Source of the DNA: Incurvaria masculella | Lineage: Eukaryota; Arthropoda; Insecta; Lepidoptera; Incurvariidae | NCBI GenBank assembly: GCA_946894095.1 | Contig: OX335642.1 | Span: 25,059,021-25,123,020 of the forward strand | DNA length: 64,000 bases | Direction of reading: 5' to 3' | Shown here: piece after piece, positions 1 through 10,815 of the stretch | Numbering within the stretch: the stretch's first letter is position 1 | How the letters are laid out: each line of letters starts with the position of its first letter | Program-made: the position numbers and the translations under genes | The notes under the pieces: generated by a model | Told to the model about the DNA's origin: nothing | Seen by the model: the letters and a program-made list of their open reading frames with translations, nothing else | Database searches by the model: none

Positions 1-405
1 AGCATTTCCTTCTAATTGAATGTTCGTTATTTGGGATAGGCCTTTTTTGACAATAGCGTCTATTTTAGTTAGTGCTTCTGTATTGCGCCATAAAGGGCAA
101 CAGCGCATAAAGTATGTGAATCGTGGGATACCAAAACAAAATTTAAGGAGATGTAAGCCGACATGAGGTTGGATAGCACGAAGGCGATTTGTGAATATCT
201 CCAACATATTGGTTTTATTTTCTAAAAGCGTTGTTGTGGATTGTTCCGTCAACGGGGCGCCCAGGAAGAATCTGTTCTCTTCAGTTAGAGTTTTGATTCC
301 CGGTGTAATTTTTTCCAAAAGGCTTTTGATTTCTGTTGTCCTATCGGCGGTTAATTTCGAGAATATTGCTTCGCATTTTGTAGGGTTCAGCTCTGCATAA
401 AGAAT
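1..405 (-). mobile_element. LINE reverse transcriptase fragment, open through the left edge
   Basis: The minus strand reads without a stop from about 405 to base 1 (about 134 residues). It begins ELNPTKCEAIF, continues with FFLGAPLT and FTNRLRAI, and ends near GIPRFTYFMRCCPLW. This order (NPxKCE, then LGAPL, then an H..L.LLK.C..IP..Y..R..P segment) is typical of the region after the YADD box in non-LTR retrotransposon reverse transcriptases. The catalytic part would lie upstream and is missing, so the copy is broken at about 405; the rest may run past the left edge. The clean frame suggests a fairly young insertion. The LINE clade is not assignable from this piece. Confidence 0.72.
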
Positions 406-593
406 GAACAAGGTGAGAACGCAATTATCCTGAAAACATTTTTGCCTCCGTTGTACTGTACCAAGTATGGAGTGTACAGAGTCTCTACACTCCATAGTAC
501 CAAGTGCCCGAGCGAAAGAGTAAGTCCGAAAGTGCGGGCATGCGCAGATCTCGCGCTAGCTCTGTCTCTTTTACTCCACTACAGAGGATCTAT
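406..593. other. Non-coding, with a short hairpin
   Basis: No gene seen. An 11 bp inverted repeat (TATGGAGTGTA / TACACTCCATA) with a 9 nt loop lies at about 469-499. A TATA-like word (TATAAAAG) is at about 590, with nothing convincing to drive. Confidence 0.4.
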
Positions 594-1366
594 AAAAGAA
601 TTTATTAATCCTGGCGGTCCTAATAAGGATAATGGGAAACTGTTATGAAATTATTGCATTGTCATCGGTCCTTGATACGTTTTTTTTTTTATGTGACTGG
701 ACATGATGGCTAATACCACACCTTCTGTCATGGTATTAGCCCAACACACCACATGGGAACTAGGTGCCATGCCAGGACCTTCCTTATATTACACATTGAA
801 CTGGATGGAAAACACGGACAATTTTCATTGCCGCTTCGACCATCGTTCATTCAATGCGATGGTACCAACCCGGGCGGGATTAACCCTACCACTTAGTAAG
901 TAAGGAAGGGGACCTACAGTTTAACGTGGAATCCGAACCACGGCCAGCCTCTCTCAACGGTCTAATGGTCACCCATCCAAGACCAGACCGGACCCAGCGT
1001 TGCTTAACTTCGGAGAGCGATCGCCGAAGTGTCGCGCCACTGGGCCACTGAGGCTGAGAATGCAAAGTTTCAAATTAATCAGACTTCTGGAAACTGGTGA
1101 AAATTAATCTCAAAGATTCCATTACATACATAGATACATGCAACCCAAGCTAATAAAAGCGTGTTAAAAAAAGAATTGATTAATCCTGGCGGTCCTAATA
1201 AGGATAATGGGAAACTGTTATGAAATTATTGCATTGTCATCGGTCCTTGATACGTATGCAAAGTTTCAAATTAATCAGACTTCTGGAAACTGGTGAAAAT
1301 TAAGTTCAAAGATTCCGTTACATAGATACAACCCAAGCTAATAAAAGCGTGTTAATTAAAAAAAAA
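594..1366. repeat. Tandem duplication (~190 bp unit), first unit split by a SINE
   Basis: Unit 1 is 594-679 plus 1058-1166; unit 2 is about 1167-1366. Both contain CCTGGCGGTCCTAATAAGG, a shared middle and AATAAAAGCGTGTTAA, with few differences. Unit 1 is interrupted by a 378 bp SINE; unit 2 reads straight through the same point (GATACGTATGCAAAG), so it preserves the uninterrupted site. Confidence 0.85.
680..1057 (-). mobile_element. SINE with 5S-rRNA-like head, full length
   Basis: On the minus strand the copy starts TCAGCCTCAGTGG. It then carries a segment with CCGAAGTTAAGCAACGCTGG and CTTGGATGGGTGACC, which match box A/intermediate and box C of the 5S rRNA internal promoter. After GGTTCGGATTCCACGTTAAA it runs through the family body (CTGTAGGTCCCCTTCC ... 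CATCGCATTG ... TTTTCCATCCAGTTCAA ... GGTATTAGCC) and ends in about 10 A. 5S-derived SINEs (SINE3 type) use Pol III through this promoter. The body is shared with the tRNA-headed copies elsewhere in the window. Confidence 0.85.
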
Positions 1367-2376
1367 AAAATAGCAAGTCTCGCTTCACTTACGCGCGCTC
1401 CACCCAATCTTACAATAATTCATACCTACTTTCGGGCTATGTTACTCCTAGGCAGCTAGGAAGGAAAGACGGGAATGGAAACCGAAGCTAGTTGGAGGTG
1501 GCGCGGCGGCGGCGCAGCGCAGCCAATTTTTCGTACAATGTCTGTAGCGTTCGGCGCGCGACGCGGGCTACGCGGGCGCGGCGGCCGCGGCGCGGCTGCG
1601 AGTCAGTTTGCTTGCAATACGCTCACTACTTATATTCTCGGGTTCCAACGTGTGTTGTGTGTAACGTAAGAACTTCACAGGACGCCATTTAGCCCAACGA
1701 TCGTTCGATGCTGCTCGGCATCTATATTCGTAAGTGTACTAACTACAGTCAGTTAAATTGGCTACGTGCTGTTTAGCCTTCCTTACTGGGTCGGTTTGGA
1801 CATCAGACGGCGACAAGCGCGCGCTAGTGAAGCGAGATGATAGGCATATCTAGCGTATTCATAATTCTGTGACGCTGCAGCTCGCGTGTGCCGTATTGCG
1901 CAACTCGCGCCCGCCGCTGCCTCGCGTGCGCTTCCTAACTCATTTCCGCGTGCGAAACTAACACGCACAACTCAACTTTACAAATTCAGATCTAGTTTAG
2001 TTTAGTTTTAATTGGATTGTCTTTTTATGTTACTCAACGATATAATAGTACTATATAACTTCTGTCGTATCTGTACCGTCCATGGGTAACTCTGAGTCAG
2101 CGAGCATGGAAAGACGTGAGTAGCGATCGTAACTCATTCGTATGGCGGAAGCGTTGCCCCGAGTCAGTGGAAAACGTCTAGCAGTAGTGTTTTAGGAACT
2201 CATTCAATGATTCGTTTATGAATTCGGGACGCTTAACATCACTAAATAGCGCCCAAAAAGCATGTGTTCTTAAGTTTTGTTGGAACTCGATAAAATCATT
2301 TTTAATCAATTCGTAAGCGAACTGACTCGCCGAGACGGTAACGTTTTTGCACGGAAAAAACACTTTTTTAATATTT
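1367..2376. other. No gene recognised; CpG-rich patches
   Basis: Two CpG-rich patches (about 1490-1610 and 1800-1960) open short frames on both strands with no recognisable protein. The stretch 1986-2045 recurs with changes at 2681-2745 (both carry GATCTAGTTTA and TTGGATTGTCTTTTT), so this is probably an unclassified repeat. Confidence 0.45.
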
Positions 2377-2570
2377 TTATGTAACCTGAAATATTTTTAT
2401 CCAATGCGATAGTACCAACCCGGCTTAAACCATACCACCTAGTAATGGAAGGGGACCTACAGTTTTACATGGATTCCAAACCATGGAGCAGCTCGCATTC
2501 GTGACGAAATGTACTTCTATTCAACTCTGATTGAGAAAGAAAGTATGCTAGGCTGCGGCCGCTCATTATG
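2377..2570 (-). mobile_element. SINE fragment (tRNA-headed family)
   Basis: Reverse complement of the family body: CCAATGCGATAGTACCAACC, a GGGGACCTACAGTTTTACAT block, then GCAGCTCGCATTCGTGACGA. The tail and tRNA-like head are missing or degraded. Confidence 0.7.
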
Positions 2571-2807
2571 TCTGGTTACGCGCCGCCCCCATATAAACGT
2601 ATTTCGTTTGCTACTCCTGTGCTTCCATGCTCGCTGTTCTGAGTTCAACAAATTCCGAGAACACAACTCGTCTGCGAGATCTAGTTTACTGGTTTTCATT
2701 GGATTGTCTTTTTCAGTTACTCAACGATATCATACTTTTTCCCATTGATTTTATTTCATCTAACACTGAAGGCGACTTGTTGTTGCTTTTTAAGTATCTA
2801 CAGAACT

Positions 2808-3050
2808 GGACATGGATTGCTAATACTACATCCACTGTCATAATATTGGCCCAATACACGGTGTTCGCGAAAGAATGCCAGACTAGGAACTTTACTTTAT
2901 GATACATTAAGTTGGATGGAATACGCGAAAAACATTTCATTGCCGCTTCAACCCATATTTTCATCCAATGCGATGGTACCGACGGGAAGGCTTAACCCTC
3001 TATACAACCTAGTAGAGGTAGGGGACCTACAGTTGTACACATACACTATT
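2808..3050 (-). mobile_element. SINE fragment abutting a MITE
   Basis: Starts with the family 3' end in reverse (ACTGGACATGGATTGCTAAT), passes through the CATTGCCGCTTC and CCAATGCGATGGTACC blocks, and stops at GGGGACCTACAGTTGTACA, next to the piggyBac-type MITE at 3051. Confidence 0.75.
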
Positions 3051-3600
3051 TTGAGGTGGCCCAACCCGCTCATCTCCCCATACAAAAGGGGAAAGAAGAT
3101 CACGCCCATATTTCTTGTAAGAGATCCAAAATGTTGCTCAAAATAGCTTTATTTGATCGAACTAGATGTCTGATGACCATTGGCATAGTAAAATTGTGTT
3201 TGGTTTCTAAGTTATAAGGTCCGAAAGTTCGAATTTTTCGCGCGTTTTATACAATAACTTTGGAGGTGGATTACGCAATGATAAAGTAAGAACATCGTAA
3301 AAAGATTAGTCATCAGACATAGCTTATTTAATCAAGATTTATGATCTATTTGGTTTTTGTTAGATTTTTGACTACAGCGATCGTGGTTTACTTTTAGCTG
3401 TAAGTCGTTTTGAAATTCAAATTTTCGTAAATCTTACCAAATCGTACATTATGCACATTTTCTTTTTTGTGGACATGTTGCATCTTCCTCATCACGGAGC
3501 CTGTCTTACTCTTTGAAACAGAGCAGGTCCCAGAGCGTAACAGCACGATTTTGTACCGTGCCCGCGAATGAGTTGGGCCCGCCGGGTTGGGCCACCTTAA
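3051..3600. mobile_element. piggyBac-type MITE, copy 1
   Basis: Ends are TTGAGGTGGCCCAACCCG on the left and CGGGTTGGGCCACCTTAA on the right, a nearly perfect terminal inverted repeat. The right end keeps TTAA, the piggyBac target site; the left has decayed to TTGA. The interior is non-coding and closely matches copy 2 (6553-7057), for example GGAGGTGGATTACGCAATGA and CATCAGACATAGCTTATTTA. It is about 45 bp longer than copy 2. Confidence 0.75.
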
Positions 3601-3904
3601 GAGGCGGTGCTCACCCCGTCGAAGCAGTGGCGCTGCAGAGGTCTATCTAGGGTCTGGGGTAGGAGGCTAGGGAGCTCACTGAATCCTCGGTGTGACACCA
3701 CAGCACTCACAAAAGCCCTCCACGAACACGATAGCCCGCACCGAAAACACTCACTCGAAACCGCACCCCGCACAAAATACACGTGTCGTTAGCCTACCTA
3801 ACAAAATCCAACCTCCATTCAGTTCGTTCATCATTGTGACAGCTACATAGTGACAGACAACACAGACCGTACTACGATCGCTAAACCAAACATACACATT
3901 TAGA
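3601..3904. other. No gene or known repeat seen
   Basis: Short overlapping frames occur on both strands at 3597-3792 but match no family I know. Confidence 0.4.
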
Positions 3905-4075
3905 ATTATGGATCCGTTCGTATTCGTGACGAAATGAACTTATCGAACTCAAAAAGAAAAATACACTTTCTTTTTCTTTTTGAGTTGGGTGTTGGGGCGT
4001 AGATTGAACCTATGAACTCTGGCATGTAAACCAAGTCGCTGCGCCCCGAGCTAAGAGCCGCTTTGCTGTGTTTTC
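3905..4075 (-). mobile_element. SINE, tRNA-like head region
   Basis: On the minus strand the head has AGCTCGGGGCGCAGCGACTT (box A region) and ATAGGTTCAATCTACG (box B-like). It is followed by a purine-rich AAAAAGAAAAAGAAAG linker and the body word TTCATTTCGTCACGAA. This is a 5' fragment of the tRNA-headed form. Confidence 0.7.
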
Positions 4076-4260
4076 AATCTGATTATCATTTGTGACCACA
4101 ACGGACAAGGCTAACTTGCCGATCAGGTACGTGAGGAAGTTCTCTAACGATTTTCTAATTGCTATTAGAAATTGCTCAAACTTTTTAAATGCCTTATATT
4201 GCGTTAGAAATTGTTCAATGGCGTTAGGTTTTAGAAATCGTTTCTTTAATTGTTGTTTGC

Positions 4261-5245
4261 ATGCTTGATGTTTTGAATAGCTGTAATCGCATAATTTTAT
4301 CCTCTCGCCGGATCATTCATTCGTATTCACTGTTCACTGTGAGTGAAGGTCATGAAACGGTTCGTCGGGAGTTCCATGAACTGGTAACCGATATTTTGGC
4401 CATGAAATATGAACTCGATCCACCTACGACTGCTTTAAAAACGGAAAATATTTCAACTCTGAATTCATCTTCTATCCCCAATGTCAAACTTCCTCGAATC
4501 TCTGTCCCATGTTTCAGTGGTGATTATAAATTATGGAAATCCTTTAGTGACTTGTATTGCTCACTCATTCATGAGAATGCATCACTATCTAACCGTGAGA
4601 AATATCACTACTTACTGTCATGCTTGAAAAATGAACCAGCCAAACTTCTCCGCGGGCTACCGATCACAAATCAAAATTATGATGAAGCATGGAACATTTT
4701 AAAACAAAGATACAACAGTAAGCGTTTGATCGCTACTCATCACATGGACGAACTTTTCAAGGCTTCGACGCTAACAGCACCCTCCTCCAGTGGTCTGAGG
4801 AATCTTCTCGGATGCTATATTGAGAATGTGGGTGCACTGAAATCTTTGGATTTTCCTGTTGAAAGTTGGGATTTCATTCTCTATTATTCGCTATTTCGAA
4901 AATTGGAAAAAGTGGAAACACACGAAAACAGTTTGAAATGTCAATAAAAAGCTCAGATGTGCCTACCTTTCCTGAACTGAAGGAGTTTCTGGAGCGCCAA
5001 ATAATTTCATATGAAAGCTTAAAACCGAGTTCACGTTTGCCAACTCAACCCAGCACAAGTGCAGGATCTTCGTCGAAATCCTACGAAATACTTCGTCGTT
5101 TGCTCTCGGGGCGCCGTCCGCCAGCTTCAATAAAGGCCCTGTTTGTGTGTGTTGCAAAAATGATGCACACACACTATCTTCATGTCCCGCATTCAAAAAC
5201 ATGGATCCCTTCGAACGATTCTCAACTGCCACGTTTTTTCATGCA
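4261..5245 (+). pseudogene. BEL/Pao-type retrotransposon gag, frameshifted
   Basis: The first frame (4261-4947) gives about 228 residues with KLPRISVPCFSGDYKLWKSF, then SLSNREKYHYLLSCL and NYDEAWNILKQRYNSKRLI. This is the signature of the DUF1759 gag domain of Pao/BEL elements. Coding then shifts frame at about 4900 (...FPELKEFLERQIISYE) and again at about 5140, where a CxxC...H....C zinc-knuckle-like piece (CCKNDAHTLSSC) precedes AFKNMDPFERF. Protease, reverse transcriptase and integrase are absent and no LTRs are visible, so this is a dead gag fragment. Chance ATG codons should not be read as real starts. Confidence 0.8.
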
Positions 5246-5607
5246 CTGAGCTCTGGACATATTTTTCGAGAAATACAGCCAAAAGGAGTTTTTATTGACT
5301 ATCTTCGATGTCTGCAGCGAATGCTATGCTTGCATAGTAGTGAGTGATCTATAGTCAGTGTATCGCCACGGCGGCGCCTTCTCATCATCACCACAAGCAA
5401 ATCCCGGGCCCGGGTTCCAGCGAGAGATGTGAACACCCACTAGCGCGGAGAGCAGGTCAGTCGCAATGTATTTTAGAGGGCGCCATACAATCTCTTAATA
5501 GCAATACAGTCCACAATTTATCATATTTATTTTTTCCCAAAATCCAGCAACCTACGGGGACTGCGCAAATTTTGAGTGCAGCCCTCCCCTTCATTTCATT
5601 AGGATAA

Positions 5608-6489
5608 AAAGGCATAAAAATAAAAGACACTTATCTCAGCAATCTTAGGTTTGCTGATGATATTATACTGTTTTCCGAGTCACCAGCACAATTAGAAGAA
5701 ATGCTAAATGAATTAAGCAATGCGAGCCGTGGAATAGGACAGCAATTAAATAAAACAAAAACAAAAATTTGCACAAATAGTACTAAAGACCATATCATGG
5801 TAGACACGGTCCTCATGGAATACGTGGATAATTATACGTACCTGGGAAAAAACATCTCTTTCAAAAACACCAGAAATGAAGACGAAATTCAAAGGAGAAT
5901 CAACATGACATGGAATAAATTCTGGAGCAATAAAGAAGTACTTAAATCAAATTTACCCTTGAATATTAAAAAGAAAGTTATGGACTCTTGCATGCTACCC
6001 TGCTTGACATACGCCTCTCAAACGTGGATTATTAATAAAGCCACTCGAAACAAAATTCAAAAATGTCAACGGGCAATGGAACGCAGTATCCTAAGCATTA
6101 AACTTAAAGACAAAAAAAGAAATACGGATATCAGAAAAAAAACTAAAATTATAGATGCTTTGGAACACTCTCAACGTCTCAAATGGAAATGGGCTGGTCA
6201 CGTGGCCCGATATTCAGACGAAAGATGGACAAAAAAAGTCACTCAATGGCTAGGCCCAGGCGGAAAAAGAGGAAGAGGACGTCCTAAAGAAAGATGGGTC
6301 GATGATGTAATAAAAAATGCAGGGAAAGACTGGACAAAGATAGCGAAAGAGAAAGGAGAATGGAAAAAAATGGAGGAGGCCTTTACCCGAAGAGGGGTCC
6401 TTAATTTTTTAGTTCTAGCTAGTTTTAATTTTCTTTAACATGTATTTTAATTGAGGAATTAAAAAGGCTTTATTATTATTATTATTATA
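5608..6489 (+). pseudogene. 5'-truncated LINE (RTE-like) ORF2 C-terminal part
   Basis: In frame from 5608: KGIKIKDTYLSNLRFADDII, so the FADD active-site box of reverse transcriptase is at 5650. It continues through YTYLGKNISF, NIKKKVMDSCMLPCLTYASQ and a C-terminal tail (WAGHVAR, then GKRGRGRPKERWVDDV) typical of RTE-like insect elements. The frame stays open to 6438. A stop at 5605 and the loss of upstream RT and endonuclease show 5' truncation. The element ends in (ATT)n at about 6471-6489, the simple-repeat tail expected of RTE elements. Confidence 0.85.
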
Positions 6490-6552
6490 ATGTTTCAATT
6501 TAGTATGTATAAGCCGGGTTTGCACCAAGTGCTGATTTGTTTTAATCGACTC

Positions 6553-7057
6553 TTAAGGTGGGCCATCCCGCTCAACTCCCTATACAAACGGGGAAAGAAT
6601 ATCACGCCCATATTTCTTATCAGAGATCCCAAATTTTGCTCAAAATAGCTTTATTTGATCGAACTAGATGTCTGATGACCGTTGGCATTGTAAAATTGTG
6701 TTTAGTTTCTAAGTTATAAGGTCCGAAAGTTCCAATTTTTCGCGCGTTTTATACAACAACTTTGGAGGTGGATTACGCAATGATAAAGTAAGAACATCTT
6801 AAAAAGATTAGTCATCAGACATAGCTTATTTAATCAAGATTTATAATCTATTTGGTTTTTGTTAGATTTTTGACTACAGCGGTCGTGGTTTACTTTAATA
6901 TCGTAAGTCGTTTTGTAATTAAAAAATTCGTAAATCTTAAAACAAATCATACACAGCCTGTCTTTTTCTTTGAAACAGCGAAAGTCCCAGAGCGCAACAG
7001 CACGGTTTTGTACCGTGCCCGCGAATGAGTTAGTCCCGCCGGGTTGAGCCACCTTAA
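6553..7057. mobile_element. piggyBac-type MITE, copy 2 (505 bp)
   Basis: Both ends carry TTAA: TTAAGGTGGGCCATCCCGC on the left and GGGTTGAGCCACCTTAA on the right. Non-coding, with extensive identity to copy 1. TTAA target duplication and terminal repeats fit a non-autonomous piggyBac derivative. It splits an older repeat, since TGCTGATTTGTTTTAATCGA on its left resembles TGCCGATTTATATTAATCGA at 7259. Confidence 0.82.
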
Positions 7058-7330
7058 AGGGTTTTTATTACTAAAGTTCTGATTATTTTGTACTCGTATT
7101 GTTTGCCTTGAAGAAAGGGCCCTAATATGTGGCGATTAAGCTAATCAGCAGTAAGGGAAAAGCGGCCCTTAGGGACTTTAATTATAAAGTACTGATTATC
7201 TTGTACTTGTAGTGATTTCAAAATGGTAAGAAAGGTCCCTTAGCCTGGTTTTCACCAACTGCCGATTTATATTAATCGACACTTAGGGTTCGAGGGCTTT
7301 TTAAAGACTTGTTTACCGAGGACTTTACCA
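7058..7330. repeat. Older repeat hosting the MITE, with an internal duplication
   Basis: Two diverged units of about 118 bp share CTGATTAT.TTGTACT.GTA (about 7078 and 7190). The right edge repeats the left flank of the MITE (TTTTCACCAACTGCCGATTT). 7331-7734 shows nothing recognisable. Confidence 0.5.
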
Positions 7331-7734
7331 TTAAAGATAACGTAGCGTTACTTATCGGTCATCGACCGGAAGTTGGTGCGTGTTGGCTTGACGATGTTCC
7401 GACGTTCTCTGCATACATACGTGGCACTTAGCTGTGGAAACATGCTCTTAGCTGCCTTGTAAAAAGTATTTTAATGGCCCCTCTGAGATCGCGAATGCGG
7501 TGTACGTCCGTGAGAGCTAATACACCATTGTTCTGAAAGTTGATTGTAGGTATTTAACCGAAGTGCCTAGAAGAGCTAGAGGTCAAATAAGACGTTTTGT
7601 CACGCGAACTCATTTGAAAGGTCTTCCCGAATTTATTAGGTCTGTCTGCAGCCGGAGTACAAATGAAAGTGGAGACTTGTCGAGCTAGAGGGATAAAAAC
7701 GTTTGTCGAGGATTTTTATCACCTGCTTTTTTGT

Positions 7735-8365
7735 GTAACTCGACATGGGTACCACACTACTTGTCATGATAATTATAAGAATTAAATGCCAGATTAGGAA
7801 TGCTTTATGAGAACTGCTGCATTTAACTAAATGGGAAATGTTTCATCATGTCTTCAACCATATTATAATTCATTGAGATGGTTCATACATATCTGGGTGG
7901 GCTTAGCCACCTTTAGCTACCACCTTTAGGGGAAGGGACTTAAGAACGGCCCGTAAGCTATGCTCCCCATACAAACGTAGTTTACTAATCATTTGGAAAC
8001 CGCTATTCCAATTAAATTGATATTTAATATCTAATATCAGGTAACAAATATCTGTGTCTGCATGCTTTTGTTTTTTTGAAAAATCCAAACCGAATGAAAT
8101 GAATGCAAAAAGAAAATCTTCATACGAATTTTGTTTTCTCTGTGGTTTGACCCAGAATACATTTACCGAAAAAACAAAGGCATGCAGACACAGATATTTG
8201 TAGCCTAATATTAGATACCAAATATCAAGTAAGTTGGAACAGTGGTTTTCAAATCATTAGTAAACTACGTTTGTATGGGAGGCGAAATTTTCAGGTGCTT
8301 ACGGGCCGACCTTAAGTTTTACATGGATTCATAACCATGTTCCAACTCGCATTCATAATCCATCT
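7735..8365 (-). mobile_element. Degenerate SINE split by a foldback MITE
   Basis: The left part (7735-7938) has worn family words (GTAACTCGACATGGGTACCA, TCATTGAGATGGT, GGGGAAGGGAC). The right part (8317-8365) resumes with TTTTACATGGATTC and CCAACTCGCATTC. The uninterrupted family sequence would join the two, so the MITE inserted here. Confidence 0.7.
7939..8316. mobile_element. Foldback MITE, copy 1 (378 bp)
   Basis: Ends CTTAAGAACGGCCCGTAAGC and GCTTACGGGCCGACCTTAAG are inverted. Inverted similarity continues inward through CATACAAACGTAGTTTACTA and AATATCTGTGTCTGCATGC over most of each half. No coding. The second copy at 44909-45286 has exactly the same length in the opposite orientation. 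Confidence 0.85.
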
Positions 8366-8741
8366 ATGGAATCTACATTTCCATAACCATTCTATGAACA
8401 TTGAACGTATGACCTCTCGCATGGAAGTAAGGCTCAGCGTCCTGAGCTCAATCCCCTGGCTATTTACTAGTTAATTGGTGATTGAGACGGAAAAATATTG
8501 GGAGCATGGGCTTGCATAGAAGTTAACCACAAATAATTCAAACTTTCAAACCGCAGATTTAAAGGTCATTCCGTTACTAAATAAATAATATGCATGCAAA
8601 TAGTGCAAAATGCTCAACAATTACCAATTCAAATGTAACTAAGTTAAATAATAATGAACCTCTAATTAATGATCAAATCCTAATCGTGTTCAAGGGTTCG
8701 TGAGAATTACAACATTAATTAATTAACACATTTATAAAGAT

Positions 8742-9689
8742 ACTAGCTGCGGTACCCGGCTCCGCTCGGGTTAGCGTCGGCTAAATTATTTCATGGATAA
8801 AAAATATCCGACATGGCTGATCCAAAATAGGGTCAAACTGGTCCAGGACATGTATCCATCTACCAAATTTAATCAAGTTCGTTCGAGATTAAATAGCATG
8901 ATTTAATGAGAAACATCCAATAATTCCCATTTAGAGCTTCGTTGACATTTAGTGGCTATTTAAAAAAAAGCATTTGCCGCCAGAACCTTTCTGCACTTGC
9001 ACTGAAACATTGTTTACCTAGTAAGTAAGTAACGTGTAATGTAGGTAAGTTTTGCGTGGACTCCAACCCACAGCTAGCCTCAACATCGAAAACAGTAACC
9101 CATCTCGAACCAGACTGCTCCCAGAGATCCTATACATTGATAAAATACGCACATAAATAGGGTTAGTGGTTCGCAAGTTATAAGAATTTAACACTCTCTA
9201 CTCACCCTTCAGGTAATGAAGCGTTATATTATGTAGCCTATAAGTTTTGAGTAGAATCAGGCTAGACGTAGATACAATCCGCATCTAAATCGAGTAATTG
9301 GTTCTCAAGGATTTTGCCAAGTAGTCCTAAAGTTGCGGGAAATACCAAGCCGTACCCGCCCCCCCCCCTCCCCGCACCCGCCCCCGGCGGACCGCCCGCC
9401 CCCGGCGGACCGCCCGCCCCGCCCCCGGCCCCGCTCCCCCCGGTGTGAAGTAGCGCTACCGGCATCGTTTTCGCAGCCCCGTGAAAGTTCTAAAGCCCAT
9501 GGGCACAATATCTTTATAAATTGTAGCCTATGTGTTATTCTGATGTATAAGCTATATTATTGTAAAGTTTCATTAAAATCCATTCCGTAGTTTTTACGTG
9601 AAAGAGTAACAAACATCCATCCATCCATCCATCCATCCATCCATCCATCCATTATTACAAACTTTCCCCTTTATAATATTTAAAATAAA
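8742..9689 (+). repeat. Lepidopteran (CATC)n-tailed repeat, unit A
   Basis: Begins ACTAGCTGCGGTACCCGGCT and ends with TTACGTGAAAGAGTAACAAA, a (CATC)n run at 9614-9653, and TTACAAACTTTCCCCTTTAT. A shorter, more diverged member with a very C-rich tract at about 9355-9440. Such elements are common in moths and butterflies; class (Helitron-like or SINE-like) not decided. Confidence 0.8.
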
Positions 9690-10815
9690 ACTAGCTGCGG
9701 TACCCGGCTCCGCTCGGGTTAGTGTCGGCTAAATTATCTCATGGATAAAAAGTAGCCCACATGGCTGGTCCAAAATAGGGTCAAACTGGTCCAGGACAAT
9801 GTATCCATGTACCAAATTTAATCAAGATCGTTCGAGCCGAAATAGCATGATTTAATGAGAAACATCCAATAATTCCCATTTAGAGCTTCGTTGACGTTTG
9901 GTGGCTATTTAAAAAAAAAAACATTTGCCGCGAGAACCTTTCTGCACTTTCACTGCTACATTGCTTACCTAGTAAGTAACGTGTAACGTAGGTAAGTTTT
10001 GCGTGGACTCCAACCCACAGCCAGCCTCAACATCGAAAACAGTAACCCATCTCGAACCTGACTGCTCCCAGAGATGCTATACATTGATAAAATACGCATA
10101 TAAATCAGGTAAGTGGTTCGCATGTTATAACTTTAAGACTCACTACTTACCCTTCTGGTAATGAAGCGTTATATTATGTAATCTATAAGTTTTTAGTAGA
10201 ATCAGGCTAGACGTAGATACAATGCACATCTAAATCGAGTAATTGGTTCTCAAGCATTTTATTCTGTTGGTCGCTCCTCCGGCGATTTAGCGTGATGCCA
10301 AGTAGTCCTAAAGTTGCAGGAAATACCAAGCCGTACTTCAGTAAAAGTAAGCGCTGCCGCCGCAAAGCCGAGCCGTGCATAGCATTGCAGTTTGTATGAC
10401 AGCCCCATCTTAGCGTAAGCGGAACTGAATTCTATTTAGCCAATCCTAATTCCCGGGTAGTTAAATGTACATGTACTAAGTTTTACAAATCGCTAGTGCC
10501 TTGAAAATTCGCCAAACGGACACCAAACAGTCACGACGTCTGCCCTCCCCCCGCCGCCGCTCCCCGCCACCGCCCCCGGCTCCTCTCCCCCTAGTGTGAA
10601 GTAGCGCTACCGGCATCGTTTTCGCAGCCCCGTGAAAGTTCTAAAGCCCATGGGCACATACATTGTAGCCTATGTGTTATTCTGATGTATAAGCTATATT
10701 ATTGTAAAGTTTCATTAGAATCCATTCAGTAGTTTTTACGTGAAAGAGTAACAAACATCCATCCATCCATCCATCCATCCATCCATTATTACAAACTTTC
10801 CCCTTTATATTATTT
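9690..10815 (+). repeat. (CATC)n-tailed repeat, unit B (1,126 bp)
   Basis: Same start and end as unit A but full length. It contains GTTGGTCGCTCCTCCGGCG and a C-rich stretch at about 10542-10592. Nearly identical to unit C, pointing to recent tandem duplication rather than three separate insertions. Confidence 0.85.

Noticed and set aside
1475..1968. Promoter or first exon of a gene
   Set aside because: CpG-rich and open in several frames, but no splice or start context and part of it recurs at 2681, so likely repeat.
9262..9590. Gly/Pro-rich small proteins
   Set aside because: Both strands are open because of the C-rich tract of the repeat; no coding signal.
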